DNA of 7,166 nt, taken from the NCBI GenBank assembly GCA_964534765.1, contig CAZHRJ010000145.1:1-7166 (forward strand), in the 5' to 3' direction. Of this stretch, positions 1-5,629 are shown piece after piece. Origin of the DNA: CAZHRJ01 sp964534765 (GTDB lineage Bacteria; Lindowbacteria; 2-12-FULL-62-27). The first letter of the stretch is position 1. Every line of letters begins with the position of its first letter. A program made the position numbers and the translations under genes. Under the pieces are notes generated by a model. That model was not told where the DNA came from. It saw only the letters and a list, made by a program, of their open reading frames with translations, and searched no databases.

Positions 1-453
1 ATGAGGAGCGCGCGCCGTGGAGCCCTTCTCGTGTTCCGCGCCGCCCGGCGGGACGCCATGCTGGAATACATCCATCTTTTTCCAAACGGATATTCCTACC
101 CGACGACCTCCACCATCGCTTTTCTAAAGGGCGGCTATCGGGTGAAATTTCTTCCAATCGAAGGCGCGCAGCGCCGGAAAGCGGGTATCAGCCGGATTCG
201 TCCGTTCCGCGACGGGCTGAAATTCCTGACCATCATGGTCCGACTGTCCGTTCTATTCGAGCCGGTTCGGGTGTTTGTCCCGCCGGGATTGGCGTTATTC
301 CTAAGCGGTGGGGCGTTATTGACCTATCAGGCGATCGCCTGGCGCCGCATCGAGGAGCTTCCGATTCTCCTTGTTCTTTCGGGCTTGATCATTCTCTTTG
401 TCGGTTTCCTGGCCGATCTGGTCGCGTCTTTGACGACCAAGCGCCGTGGATGA
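1..453 (+). CDS. Family 2 glycosyltransferase, C-terminal part (5' end cut by window)
   Basis: The visible 150 residues match the C-terminal end of DPM1/GtrB-like family 2 glycosyltransferases, which move a sugar from a nucleotide donor to a polyprenyl phosphate or related acceptor at the membrane. The key stretch is residues 25-72: HLFPNGYSYPTT, then a GYRVKFLPIE segment, a basic KAGISRIR segment and FRDGLKFL, as in this family. Two hydrophobic helices follow (about 91-113 and 120-143) and the protein ends in a short basic tail, as in membrane-anchored members. The GT-A nucleotide-binding half with its DXD motif would lie upstream of the window, so the ATG at position 1 is probably not the real start. 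Residues 1-17 are Arg/Ala-rich and do not resemble the usual segment ending in FRR; this may be divergence or an edge error. Sugar and acceptor cannot be told. It ends 38 bases before spoVG. Confidence 0.8.
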   Translation: MRSARRGALLVFRAARRDAMLEYIHLFPNGYSYPTTSTIAFLKGGYRVKFLPIEGAQRRKAGISRIRPFRDGLKFLTIMVRLSVLFEPVRVFVPPGLALFLSGGALLTYQAIAWRRIEELPILLVLSGLIILFVGFLADLVASLTTKRRG

Positions 454-491
454 GGTTGCAAGTTTTTAATATTTAAGGTAGTTATGGCTGT
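454..491 (+). promoter_or_regulatory. AT-rich spacer with weak ribosome binding site before spoVG
   Basis: This 38-base gap between the glycosyltransferase and spoVG is markedly AT-rich (TTTTTAATATTTAA at 463-476), unlike the GC-rich surroundings. It is the likeliest place for a promoter of the spoVG-led run, but I found no -35/-10 pair with good spacing, so this is only a candidate. AAGG at 475-478 is a possible Shine-Dalgarno. It sits 5 bases before an ATG at 484 that opens only a 10-codon frame, and 13 bases before the GTG at 492 that opens spoVG. Confidence 0.3.
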
Positions 492-809
492 GTGGCTGGA
501 ACTGACTCGGATGTAAGCGACGTCAAAATACGAAAACTCGACGGCACGGGCAATGTCCTCGCCTTCGCCGACATCACCCTCTTTGGAAAGTATGTGGTTC
601 GCGGTTTCAAAGTCATGACCGGAGAAAACGGTCCGTGGGTTAGTATGCCTTCGCAGCGGGACAAGGGCGGCAACTGGCGCGACTCGTTTTTCCCGCTTGA
701 TAAAACAACTCGCGCCGCCCTCACCGGTGTCATCCTTGAAAAATATCACTCCCTATCCCCGCCGCCCGCGGCCGAACAGGAGATGGGTGTCACGGACGTG
801 GATCAATGA
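492..809 (+). CDS. spoVG: SpoVG family protein
   Basis: A 105-residue SpoVG homologue. SpoVG proteins are small nucleic-acid-binding regulators known from Firmicutes and Borrelia and also found in many other bacteria; the role here is unknown. The family pattern is clear: VSDVKIRKLD (8-17), AFADITLFGKYVVRGFKV (24-41), then GPWVSMPSQRDKGG and WRDSFFPLD, and ILEKYHSL near residue 85. The last 20 residues are a Pro/acidic tail beyond the usual core. Start: GTG at 492 is the only start codon in this frame between an upstream stop (474-476) and the conserved core, but its ribosome binding site is poorly spaced. An out-of-frame ATG at 484 has better spacing, so a frameshift near the start cannot be excluded. 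The stop overlaps the next gene (ATGA at 806-809), indicating translational coupling. Confidence 0.9.
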   Translation: MAGTDSDVSDVKIRKLDGTGNVLAFADITLFGKYVVRGFKVMTGENGPWVSMPSQRDKGGNWRDSFFPLDKTTRAALTGVILEKYHSLSPPPAAEQEMGVTDVDQ

Positions 810-1399
810 CCGAGTGGATTCTCGTTTTGGTGCTTGCCATCGGGATCGCCGGGAACGTCTGTTGGTCAGTCTATCTGTCCAGAAACAGAAAATCGGCCGG
901 CACGATGTCAGCGGATGAATTGCGCGCCCTTGAATCCCGGGTGGAACGGATGCTGTCCGAAATCCACCGGGTAACCAGCGCCAATGTCGAGTTTTTGGAA
1001 TCAAGAATCGACGCCCTCCGGGAAGTGGGCGGATTGGCGGATGAGCGCCTCAAGCGAATCCGGACCAGTTTGACGGACTTGGAAGTCCTGTTGAATCGCG
1101 TGACCCGGGTCAAATCGGCGCTGGGAGCAAAGCAGGATCTTTCCGGAAATCCGGGTCTGGTTCAGGATGAGGATTCAGCCATGGACACGCCGCGCGTCCC
1201 ATCCGAACTGAATCCGTCGCCGATTTTGCCCCCGGCTTCTCCGCGATCCGAAATCGCGCAGACTCTGCTTCGTCAAGGACTCACCGAGCGGCAGGTTGCC
1301 CAAAAAATGGGATTGGGGCTTCCCGAAATTCGATTTCTGTTGAAACTCGCCGATCCCATCCGGGAAAAACCGTCTGCCCGGCCGGTGGAGTCCTTGTGA
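806..1399 (+). CDS. Membrane-anchored coiled-coil protein with DUF6115/DUF2802-like C-terminus
   Basis: A 197-residue protein in three parts. Residues 4-23 form one strongly hydrophobic helix, an N-terminal membrane anchor, followed by basic residues (SRNRK), which predicts a cytoplasmic body. Residues about 35-110 are rich in Glu, Arg and Leu with heptad-like spacing and probably form a coiled coil. After a Pro/Ser-rich linker (about 120-147), residues 148-181 form a small helix-turn-helix-like module (EIAQTLLRQGLTERQVAQKMGL, split here as EIAQTLLRQGL + TERQVAQKMGL, then EIRFLLKL). This layout and tail resemble DUF6115 and DUF2802 proteins, whose function is not established to my knowledge. 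It overlaps spoVG upstream by ATGA and yicC downstream by GTGA, so the three are probably co-translated. The family assignment is from memory of the pattern; the membrane anchor and tail are directly visible. Confidence 0.7.
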   Translation: MTEWILVLVLAIGIAGNVCWSVYLSRNRKSAGTMSADELRALESRVERMLSEIHRVTSANVEFLESRIDALREVGGLADERLKRIRTSLTDLEVLLNRVTRVKSALGAKQDLSGNPGLVQDEDSAMDTPRVPSELNPSPILPPASPRSEIAQTLLRQGLTERQVAQKMGLGLPEIRFLLKLADPIREKPSARPVESL

Positions 1400-2283
1400 C
1401 GCTCAGGAGCATGACCGGATTTGGCCGGGCGGCGTATCAGCAGAATGGGTTTGCCTTCGAGATTCTCATGAAGGGATCGAACAGCCGATTTGCGGAGTTT
1501 AATTTCAAACTGCCGCCCCTCCTGTCCGCCTGCGAGCAGGAATTCCGCTCGATTCTGCAGAAGACCGTCCGGCGCGGGAAGGTGACTTTGACGGTGAATG
1601 GGAACTTCGAGGTCATGAATCGAACCCGGCTGTTCTGTGACGGTCAGGCAGTTCAGAATTACCTGGCCATTTGCCGATCGCTGGGTCTCCCCACTCATGG
1701 CGCTCACGGGATGACCGCCAAATGGGAGGCGCTCCGGATCCCGGGCGTCTTGAAAGTCGGCGGAATCGAAGAAATCGATCCGAAGGGCCGCAGGCTCCTG
1801 CACCGGCTCCTTCAAAAATGCCTTCAAACCTTTCTCAGGTTCAAACAGTCGGAAGGCAAAAAAATCCAGCTTGAACTCCTGCGTAAATCCCGCCGACTGG
1901 CCCTGCTGGCCCGGCGGATGGAGGGAGGCTGCCGGCAGGTCAAGCAAGCGACGGAGAAACAGATTCGGGATCTGGCCGACCGGTACTGCCGCGATTCAGA
2001 GGCTCTTCGAGACCGAATCGGTTTTGAAATCGCCGCCGCGCTTGACCGGCTGGACGTATCGGAGGAGTGCGCGCGTTTGAAATTTCATATCTCGGAATAC
2101 CAATCGGCGCTTCTGTCGGCCTCCCCGGCTCTTGGCCGAAAACTCGACTTCCTGCTCCAGGAGATGCACCGGGAAATCAACACCATGGGAGCCAAAGGCC
2201 GGGATGCCGCGCTGTCCAGATGGGTCGTACAGGCAAAAGATATTGTTGAGCAAATGCGGGAGCAAGTTCAAAATGTGGAGTAG
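1396..2283 (+). CDS. yicC: YicC/YloC family endoribonuclease
   Basis: A 295-residue YicC-family protein of normal length. YicC and YloC proteins are described as metal-dependent endoribonucleases acting in RNA decay. Family marks: RSMTGFGR at residues 4-11, RRGKVTL near 59-65, DVSEECARLKFH at 220-231 with conserved Glu and His, and the signature C-terminal domain at 247-295 containing LDFLLQEMHREINT and ending EQVQNVE. GTG at 1396 is chosen because it places SMTGFGR at residue 5, as in relatives, and overlaps the previous stop (GTGA). The N-terminal motif usually read as E-x-R/K-S-V-N-x-R is here LMKGSNSR at 24-31: the Asn and Arg remain, the Glu position is Leu and the Val position is Ser. 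YicC next to gmk is a widespread arrangement; the remA gene found between them in Firmicutes is absent. Confidence 0.93.
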   Translation: MTLRSMTGFGRAAYQQNGFAFEILMKGSNSRFAEFNFKLPPLLSACEQEFRSILQKTVRRGKVTLTVNGNFEVMNRTRLFCDGQAVQNYLAICRSLGLPTHGAHGMTAKWEALRIPGVLKVGGIEEIDPKGRRLLHRLLQKCLQTFLRFKQSEGKKIQLELLRKSRRLALLARRMEGGCRQVKQATEKQIRDLADRYCRDSEALRDRIGFEIAAALDRLDVSEECARLKFHISEYQSALLSASPALGRKLDFLLQEMHREINTMGAKGRDAALSRWVVQAKDIVEQMREQVQNVE

Positions 2284-2305
2284 TCTTCACCTCGGCCGGG
2301 TTGGT

Positions 2306-2317
2306 GCGGCGCGCCGC
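2306..2317. repeat. 12-base perfect GC palindrome in the yicC-gmk gap
   Basis: GCGGCGCGCCGC is its own reverse complement and lies in the 66-base gap between yicC and gmk, 22 bases after the yicC stop. It is followed by a pyrimidine-rich stretch, not a run of T, so it does not look like an intrinsic terminator. It could be a protein-binding site, an attenuating hairpin or simply chance in GC-rich DNA. Confidence 0.35.
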
Positions 2318-2338
2318 CGGCGAGTTATTTCTTCTTCC

Positions 2339-2344
2339 AGGAGG
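2339..2344 (+). promoter_or_regulatory. Strong ribosome binding site of gmk
   Basis: AGGAGG ends 5 bases before the gmk ATG at 2350. It is the best Shine-Dalgarno sequence in the window, while the neighbouring genes rely on overlap or have weak sites. This fixes the gmk start and suggests gmk is translated independently of yicC. Confidence 0.85.
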
Positions 2345-2349
2345 ACAGT

Positions 2350-2946
2350 ATGCGGGGATATCCCATAGTCATCTCGTCGCCCTCGGGCGGCGGCAAAACA
2401 ACGCTGGTCCATCGAATTCTGGCCGACATGCCCAAGGCGGCCTATTCCGTTTCCGCCACGACCCGGCCGCCTCGGCCGGGCGAGCGAAACGGGAGGGATT
2501 ATTTTTTTGTTTCCAAGGCGATATTTGAGCGGATGGTGCGAAAGCGCGAGATGGCGGAATGGGCAAACGTCCATGGTCATTTGTACGGGACACCGAGGAG
2601 GTTTCTGGACGCGAAAATCAATCTGGGATACTTCCCGATACTCGATATCGACGTTCAGGGCGCCTTGCAGCTTAAGAAAAAATACGCCGCCGGCGTCTTT
2701 ATTTTCCTCATCCCGCCAACGCTCCGTGAACTATCCAGGCGTTTGCGCGAGCGGCATACGGAAAGTCCGGAGGTGATCAAGCGCCGGCTCCTGGCGGCCA
2801 AGCGGGAGCTGTCCATGGCTCAGCAGTATGATTACGTCGTTCTCAATGACGATCTGGACGCCGCGGTGGAGCGGGTCAAGACCATCCTGGAAGCCGAACG
2901 ATGGCGGGCTCATCGATCCGGCGCCAGGCTCAAGGCCCTTCGATAA
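2350..2946 (+). CDS. gmk: Guanylate kinase
   Basis: A 198-residue guanylate kinase, which phosphorylates GMP (and dGMP) with ATP to give GDP in the cytoplasm. The P-loop is SSPSGGGKTT at residues 9-18, with Ser10 in place of the common first Gly; this variant also occurs in other bacterial Gmk. The GMP-binding region is complete: YSVSATTRPPRPGE (32-45), GRDYFF (48-53), EWANVHGHLYGTP (70-82), and the Asp-containing LDIDVQGA (98-105). The lid region has Arg-rich helices (RRLRERH, then IKRRL), and the end YDYVVLNDDL is typical. Length is normal for the family. The ATG at 2350 has an excellent ribosome binding site. The next gene starts 6 bases after the stop and lies in the same reading frame. 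Confidence 0.97.
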   Translation: MRGYPIVISSPSGGGKTTLVHRILADMPKAAYSVSATTRPPRPGERNGRDYFFVSKAIFERMVRKREMAEWANVHGHLYGTPRRFLDAKINLGYFPILDIDVQGALQLKKKYAAGVFIFLIPPTLRELSRRLRERHTESPEVIKRRLLAAKRELSMAQQYDYVVLNDDLDAAVERVKTILEAERWRAHRSGARLKALR

Positions 2947-2952
2947 TTCGCC

Positions 2953-3963
2953 ATGTCTCCTGTTGGCAATACCCGAAGTTTGGAGAAGGGGGAAAAGCTC
3001 TTTCACGAGCGGGACGCGTCCAGGGAAATATATTTCCTTCGGGTCGGCACGCTTCTTTTGTTCAAAGGGGACATCCTGATCGGCCAGGTCCAGGCGCCCA
3101 GTTTTGTTGGGGAGATCGGTCCGATATTGAATGTCAGTCGGAGTTCGACGATGATCGCCAAGACCCCGGTCTCGCTCGATGTCTTCGATGGAAAGGAGCT
3201 TGTGGGAAAGCTGAGTCTCAGAAGCGATCTGGGCGAGAAGTTGGTAAAAAGCCTGGCCGAGCGGTTCGAAATGATCCGCGATCGGCTCAACGAATATCAA
3301 TACGCGATTCTCGGCGAGTGCCTGAAGATTCTGGCATTGATGATTTCTGAAAAGAAGGTCTCGGACCGAAGCATGAATTTCTCGGATATCAAGGCTGTTC
3401 GGAGGGAGATGGAGGTGGCTCTGGATCAGATGATCATGAGAAAAGACGGCATTGAGGATTATGCCGTCCTGATCAAAATGGCAAAGCAGTACGGTCTCAA
3501 GGAAAAATACGAGCTGGCCCTCAAGAATCGGTTCGCGTCTTTTCAGCCGATTGATCTCAAGCCCTATCGGCGTATCCCGCTCGACGCAACCTCCGATTTC
3601 AAACAGGTCGCTCAACTCTATGCCGAAAAAATCCTCGTTTTGACCCGCTATCTCGCCGATTTCCATTCGCTGGGACTGGGCCAGCTCGAATCGGAAATCG
3701 TCCTGATCGAAGAGGCCCTGCCCTTTAACGCGAGGGAACAGATTATGAAGGAATTGCTTCTCGGAAAATATGCGCATGGCAGTCTCGACGATTTCAGGCG
3801 CCAGATCACCGAGTTTGATCGCACCATCAAGGCGCTCTGCGAGGAGTCCGGGCGCGGCGCTGAATTGCCCCTGGCGCCGATCGCCAAAAAATTCAACCTC
3901 GAACAGGAATACATCAAAGCGCTTCAGGCAAAGTGGAAGGAATATCTGGCCAAATCGAAATAG
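2953..3963 (+). CDS. Cyclic nucleotide-binding domain protein with unrecognised helical C-terminus
   Basis: A 336-residue protein. Residues about 8-110 form a Crp/PKA-type cyclic nucleotide-binding domain: LEKGEKLFHERDASREIYFLR (split as LEKGEKLFHER + DASREIYFLR), then VGTLLLFKGD, and a phosphate-binding cassette FVGEIGPILNVSRSSTMIA at 51-69. Glu54 and Arg63, nine residues apart as in PKA regulatory subunits, occupy the ribose- and phosphate-binding positions, so ligand binding is plausible. The remaining 220 residues look mostly alpha-helical, with many charged residues and no membrane segment. I see no Crp helix-turn-helix and no enzyme motif, and I do not recognise this part. It is therefore unlikely to be a Crp-type transcription factor. 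It lies 6 bases after gmk in the same frame, without a visible Shine-Dalgarno, which suggests coupling to gmk translation. The domain call is firm; the role is unknown. Confidence 0.8.
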   Translation: MSPVGNTRSLEKGEKLFHERDASREIYFLRVGTLLLFKGDILIGQVQAPSFVGEIGPILNVSRSSTMIAKTPVSLDVFDGKELVGKLSLRSDLGEKLVKSLAERFEMIRDRLNEYQYAILGECLKILALMISEKKVSDRSMNFSDIKAVRREMEVALDQMIMRKDGIEDYAVLIKMAKQYGLKEKYELALKNRFASFQPIDLKPYRRIPLDATSDFKQVAQLYAEKILVLTRYLADFHSLGLGQLESEIVLIEEALPFNAREQIMKELLLGKYAHGSLDDFRRQITEFDRTIKALCEESGRGAELPLAPIAKKFNLEQEYIKALQAKWKEYLAKSK

Positions 3964-3997
3964 CCGGTCGGCCGGAGGCCGCGGAATCAGGCCGGGG

Positions 3998-4435
3998 ATG
4001 AGGGCGCTGATTCAGCGGGTTTCGCAGGCCGCGGTTGCCGTCGAGGGGGAGGTTGTCGGCCGGATCGGTTTCGGATGCCTGATCCTCCTGGGGGTCGGCA
4101 AAGCCGATACGGAGACTCAGGCCGATCTTCTCGCCAGAAAAACCGTGCACCTGCGGATTTTCCCCGATTCGGACAAGAAAATGAACCTGTCGTTAAAGGA
4201 TGTTCAGGGGGAGGCTTTGGTGGTGTCACAATTCACGTTGTACGCGGATACGCGCAAGGGCCATCGGCCGGCATTTACCGACGCGGCCGGGCCGGAGGTT
4301 GCCGACCGGCTCTATCAGCGGTACGTCCGGTCAATCGAGAGTGAGGGGATCCATGCGTCAACCGGCCGGTTCGGCGCGATGATGCAGGTCAGCCTCGTCA
4401 ACGACGGCCCCGTCACCCTTCTGCTCGACGTATGA
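3998..4435 (+). CDS. dtd: D-aminoacyl-tRNA deacylase
   Basis: A 145-residue DTD, the usual length. The enzyme removes D-amino acids wrongly attached to tRNA (and also glycine from tRNA-Ala), protecting translation. Both family motifs are present: SQFTL at 77-81 and the Gly-cisPro motif GPVT at 137-140, together with the usual start MRALIQRVSQAAV and DTRKGHRPAF after the first motif. ATG at 3998 is chosen because the conserved protein begins exactly there; the frame is open further upstream (to 3770) only as a shadow of the preceding gene. The ribosome binding site is weak (GGGG immediately before ATG). It starts 34 bases after the CNBD gene and its stop overlaps the rpe start (ATGA at 4432-4435). 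Confidence 0.96.
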   Translation: MRALIQRVSQAAVAVEGEVVGRIGFGCLILLGVGKADTETQADLLARKTVHLRIFPDSDKKMNLSLKDVQGEALVVSQFTLYADTRKGHRPAFTDAAGPEVADRLYQRYVRSIESEGIHASTGRFGAMMQVSLVNDGPVTLLLDV

Positions 4436-5091
4436 CCCAGCCGCTCAGAGTTGCGCCTTCGATTCTGTCCGCCGATTTTTCCAGGCTGGGATCGGAAATT
4501 CGCGCGGTCGGCCGGGCGGGAGCGGACTGGATTCACGTGGACGTGATGGACGCCCATTTCGTCCCGAATCTGACCATCGGCCCCCCGGTCATCCGCAAGA
4601 TCCGGCCGGTCAGCCGGCTGCCTTTCGATGTCCATCTCATGATGTCCCGCCCCGAATTGTACCTTGAGGCCTTTGTCGATGCCGGCTCGGATTTCGTGAC
4701 GGTGCATGTCGAGGCCTGCGGGAAAAAGTTGCCGGCCATCGCATCGAAAATCAGAAAACTGGGCGCCCGGCCGGGCGTGGCGATCAACCCGGAAACGCCG
4801 TTCGGACATGTATCGCCTTATTTGGATTGCTTTGACCTGCTGTTGATCATGACGGTTCATCCCGGATTTGGCGGACAGAAATTTATTCCGGCCGTTCTTC
4901 CCAAAATCCGCAGGGCTCGGCGCTGGATCCGCCGGCACCGCCCCGATCTGATCCTGTCCGTGGACGGCGGCATTGACCGTCGGACGGCGCGTCTGGCCCG
5001 ATCGGCCGGCGTGAATCTCCTGGTGGCCGGGTCCAGCGTGTTCGGGGAATCCGATTACGCCACGGCGATTCGTCATCTACGGAAAACATAA
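4432..5091 (+). CDS. rpe: Ribulose-phosphate 3-epimerase
   Basis: A complete 219-residue TIM-barrel epimerase that interconverts D-ribulose 5-phosphate and D-xylulose 5-phosphate in the pentose phosphate or Calvin cycle. Motifs run in order: APSILSADF (8-16), HVDVMDAHFVPNLTIGP (35-51), DVHLM (66-70), MTVHPGFGGQ (140-149), DGGI (178-181) and VAGSSVFG near 200. The metal and acid/base residues expected from the family are present: His35, Asp37, His68 and Asp178. The start overlaps dtd (ATGA), so the two are likely co-translated. The stop lies about 10 bases before the 3' end of rnpB, which is on the opposite strand; no terminator for this + strand run is visible in between. Confidence 0.97.
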   Translation: MTQPLRVAPSILSADFSRLGSEIRAVGRAGADWIHVDVMDAHFVPNLTIGPPVIRKIRPVSRLPFDVHLMMSRPELYLEAFVDAGSDFVTVHVEACGKKLPAIASKIRKLGARPGVAINPETPFGHVSPYLDCFDLLLIMTVHPGFGGQKFIPAVLPKIRRARRWIRRHRPDLILSVDGGIDRRTARLARSAGVNLLVAGSSVFGESDYATAIRHLRKT

Positions 5092-5093
5092 AT

Positions 5094-5113
5094 AAAAAAG
5101 CGCGGGGGTGCTC
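5094..5113 (-). terminator. U-tract directly after RNase P RNA helix P1
   Basis: Read on the - strand, the 3' strand of helix P1 (GAGCACCCCCGC) is followed after two bases by TTTTTT. No local hairpin precedes the T run; the only stem ending there is P1, whose other strand is about 450 bases away. It may define the 3' end of rnpB by an unusual route, by Rho, or by processing. The call is tentative. Confidence 0.4.
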
Positions 5114-5567
5114 GTAAGCCGAGTTCTGTCGTGGAGCGTCATTTCTCTGGTCCTGACCTTTGCAGGCAGGATCTGGCGGCCCGAAGGCCTTGCGCCGGAT
5201 GGGGTTTGCCTTGACTCCGCAGCGCGGAGCTACGCCGTATGGTGCGGCGTACCCCTGATGTCACCATCAGGGCGGTGGGCTCTTACCCTCCTCCATCAAC
5301 ATGAGAGGATCCCCCGAAGGAGGACACCGTTTCACCCTTGACCCCATTCGCCGGCCTGCCTCGCCCGGCTTTAGAGGTCGGTTTCATTTCTGTGGCACTT
5401 TCCCTGATCTTCGCACGGGAACGCCCGGGTTTAGCCCGGCCGTTCCCCCACTCGATCGGTCGCCGTTAGCGACCATCCACCCCGCCATCGGACGGGGCCA
5501 CGCGGCGCTCGGACTTTCCTCCCGACCGCCCAAAGGCGGCCGGGCGACGCTCTGAACACCCCCGCAC
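5100..5567 (-). ncRNA. rnpB: RNase P RNA, bacterial type A
   Basis: This is the catalytic RNA that, with protein RnpA, cuts the 5' leader from pre-tRNAs. Read on the - strand, the conserved blocks appear in order: GAGGAAAGTCCG (5521-5510), AGTGCCACAGAAA (about 5401-5389), GGGTGAAACGG (about 5338-5328), GGTAAGAGCCCACC (about 5288-5275), GGCAAACCCCA (about 5210-5200) and ACAGAACTCGGCTTA (5129-5115). The ends pair as helix P1: 5565-5554 with 5113-5102, 12 base pairs including one G-U, extendable by wobbles. Further hairpins support the fold: an 8-bp stem with a GTGA tetraloop (5272-5253), a 7-bp stem (5251-5231) and a 6-bp stem (5229-5215). Length, about 465 bases, is on the long side of type A. 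The ends are estimated from P1 and the promoter. Short open frames across this stretch are not genes. Confidence 0.96.
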
Positions 5568-5572
5568 CACTA

Positions 5573-5601
5573 ACTCTACAAAGTCCGGGGTCAACTTGCA
5601 A
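5573..5601 (-). promoter_or_regulatory. Predicted sigma-70-type promoter of rnpB
   Basis: On the - strand TTGCAA (5601-5596) and TAGAGT (5578-5573) lie 17 bases apart, each matching 4 of 6 consensus bases. Transcription would start near 5567, which coincides with the outer edge of helix P1, so little or no 5' trimming would be needed. The fit to the RNA end is the main support. Confidence 0.55.
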
Positions 5602-5623
5602 CTTTTGCCGGCTATCCTACAAT
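5596..5623 (+). promoter_or_regulatory. Predicted sigma-70-type promoter of dnaE, sharing its -35 box with rnpB
   Basis: On the + strand TTGCAA (5596-5601) and TACAAT (5618-5623, 5 of 6 consensus) are separated by 16 bases. The expected start, about 7 bases after the -10 box, is the A of the dnaE ATG at 5630. TTGCAA is its own reverse complement, so the same hexamer serves the divergent rnpB promoter. Confidence 0.55.
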
Positions 5624-5629
5624 CAAGTG

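Noticed and set aside
1273..1947. - strand open frame of 224 codons opposite yicC
   Set aside because: It is antisense to a well-supported yicC and shows no family motif or ribosome binding site.
2306..2340. Intrinsic terminator after yicC
   Set aside because: The GC palindrome has no loop bases and no following T run, so it does not have terminator form.
2284..2349. Possible remA or small gene between yicC and gmk
   Set aside because: The 66 bases are too short and no frame resembles RemA; only a palindrome and the gmk ribosome binding site are present.
2731..3777. Long - strand open frame of 348 codons
   Set aside because: It is antisense to gmk and the CNBD gene, both supported by domains; its translation has no recognisable motif and reflects GC-rich codon bias.
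3770..3997. In-frame extension upstream of dtd
   Set aside because: Dtd homology starts exactly at ATG 3998. The upstream 76 codons are Ser/Arg-rich shadow of the CNBD gene in another frame and match nothing.
4315..5076. - strand open frame of 253 codons opposite dtd and rpe
   Set aside because: It is antisense to two clear enzymes and its composition is that of a shadow frame.
5215..5272. Inverted repeats that could be mobile-element ends
   Set aside because: They are stem-loops internal to RNase P RNA, flanked by its conserved blocks.
5108..5555. Short + strand open frames downstream of rpe
   Set aside because: They lie entirely within the RNase P RNA gene and read its conserved structural blocks backwards.
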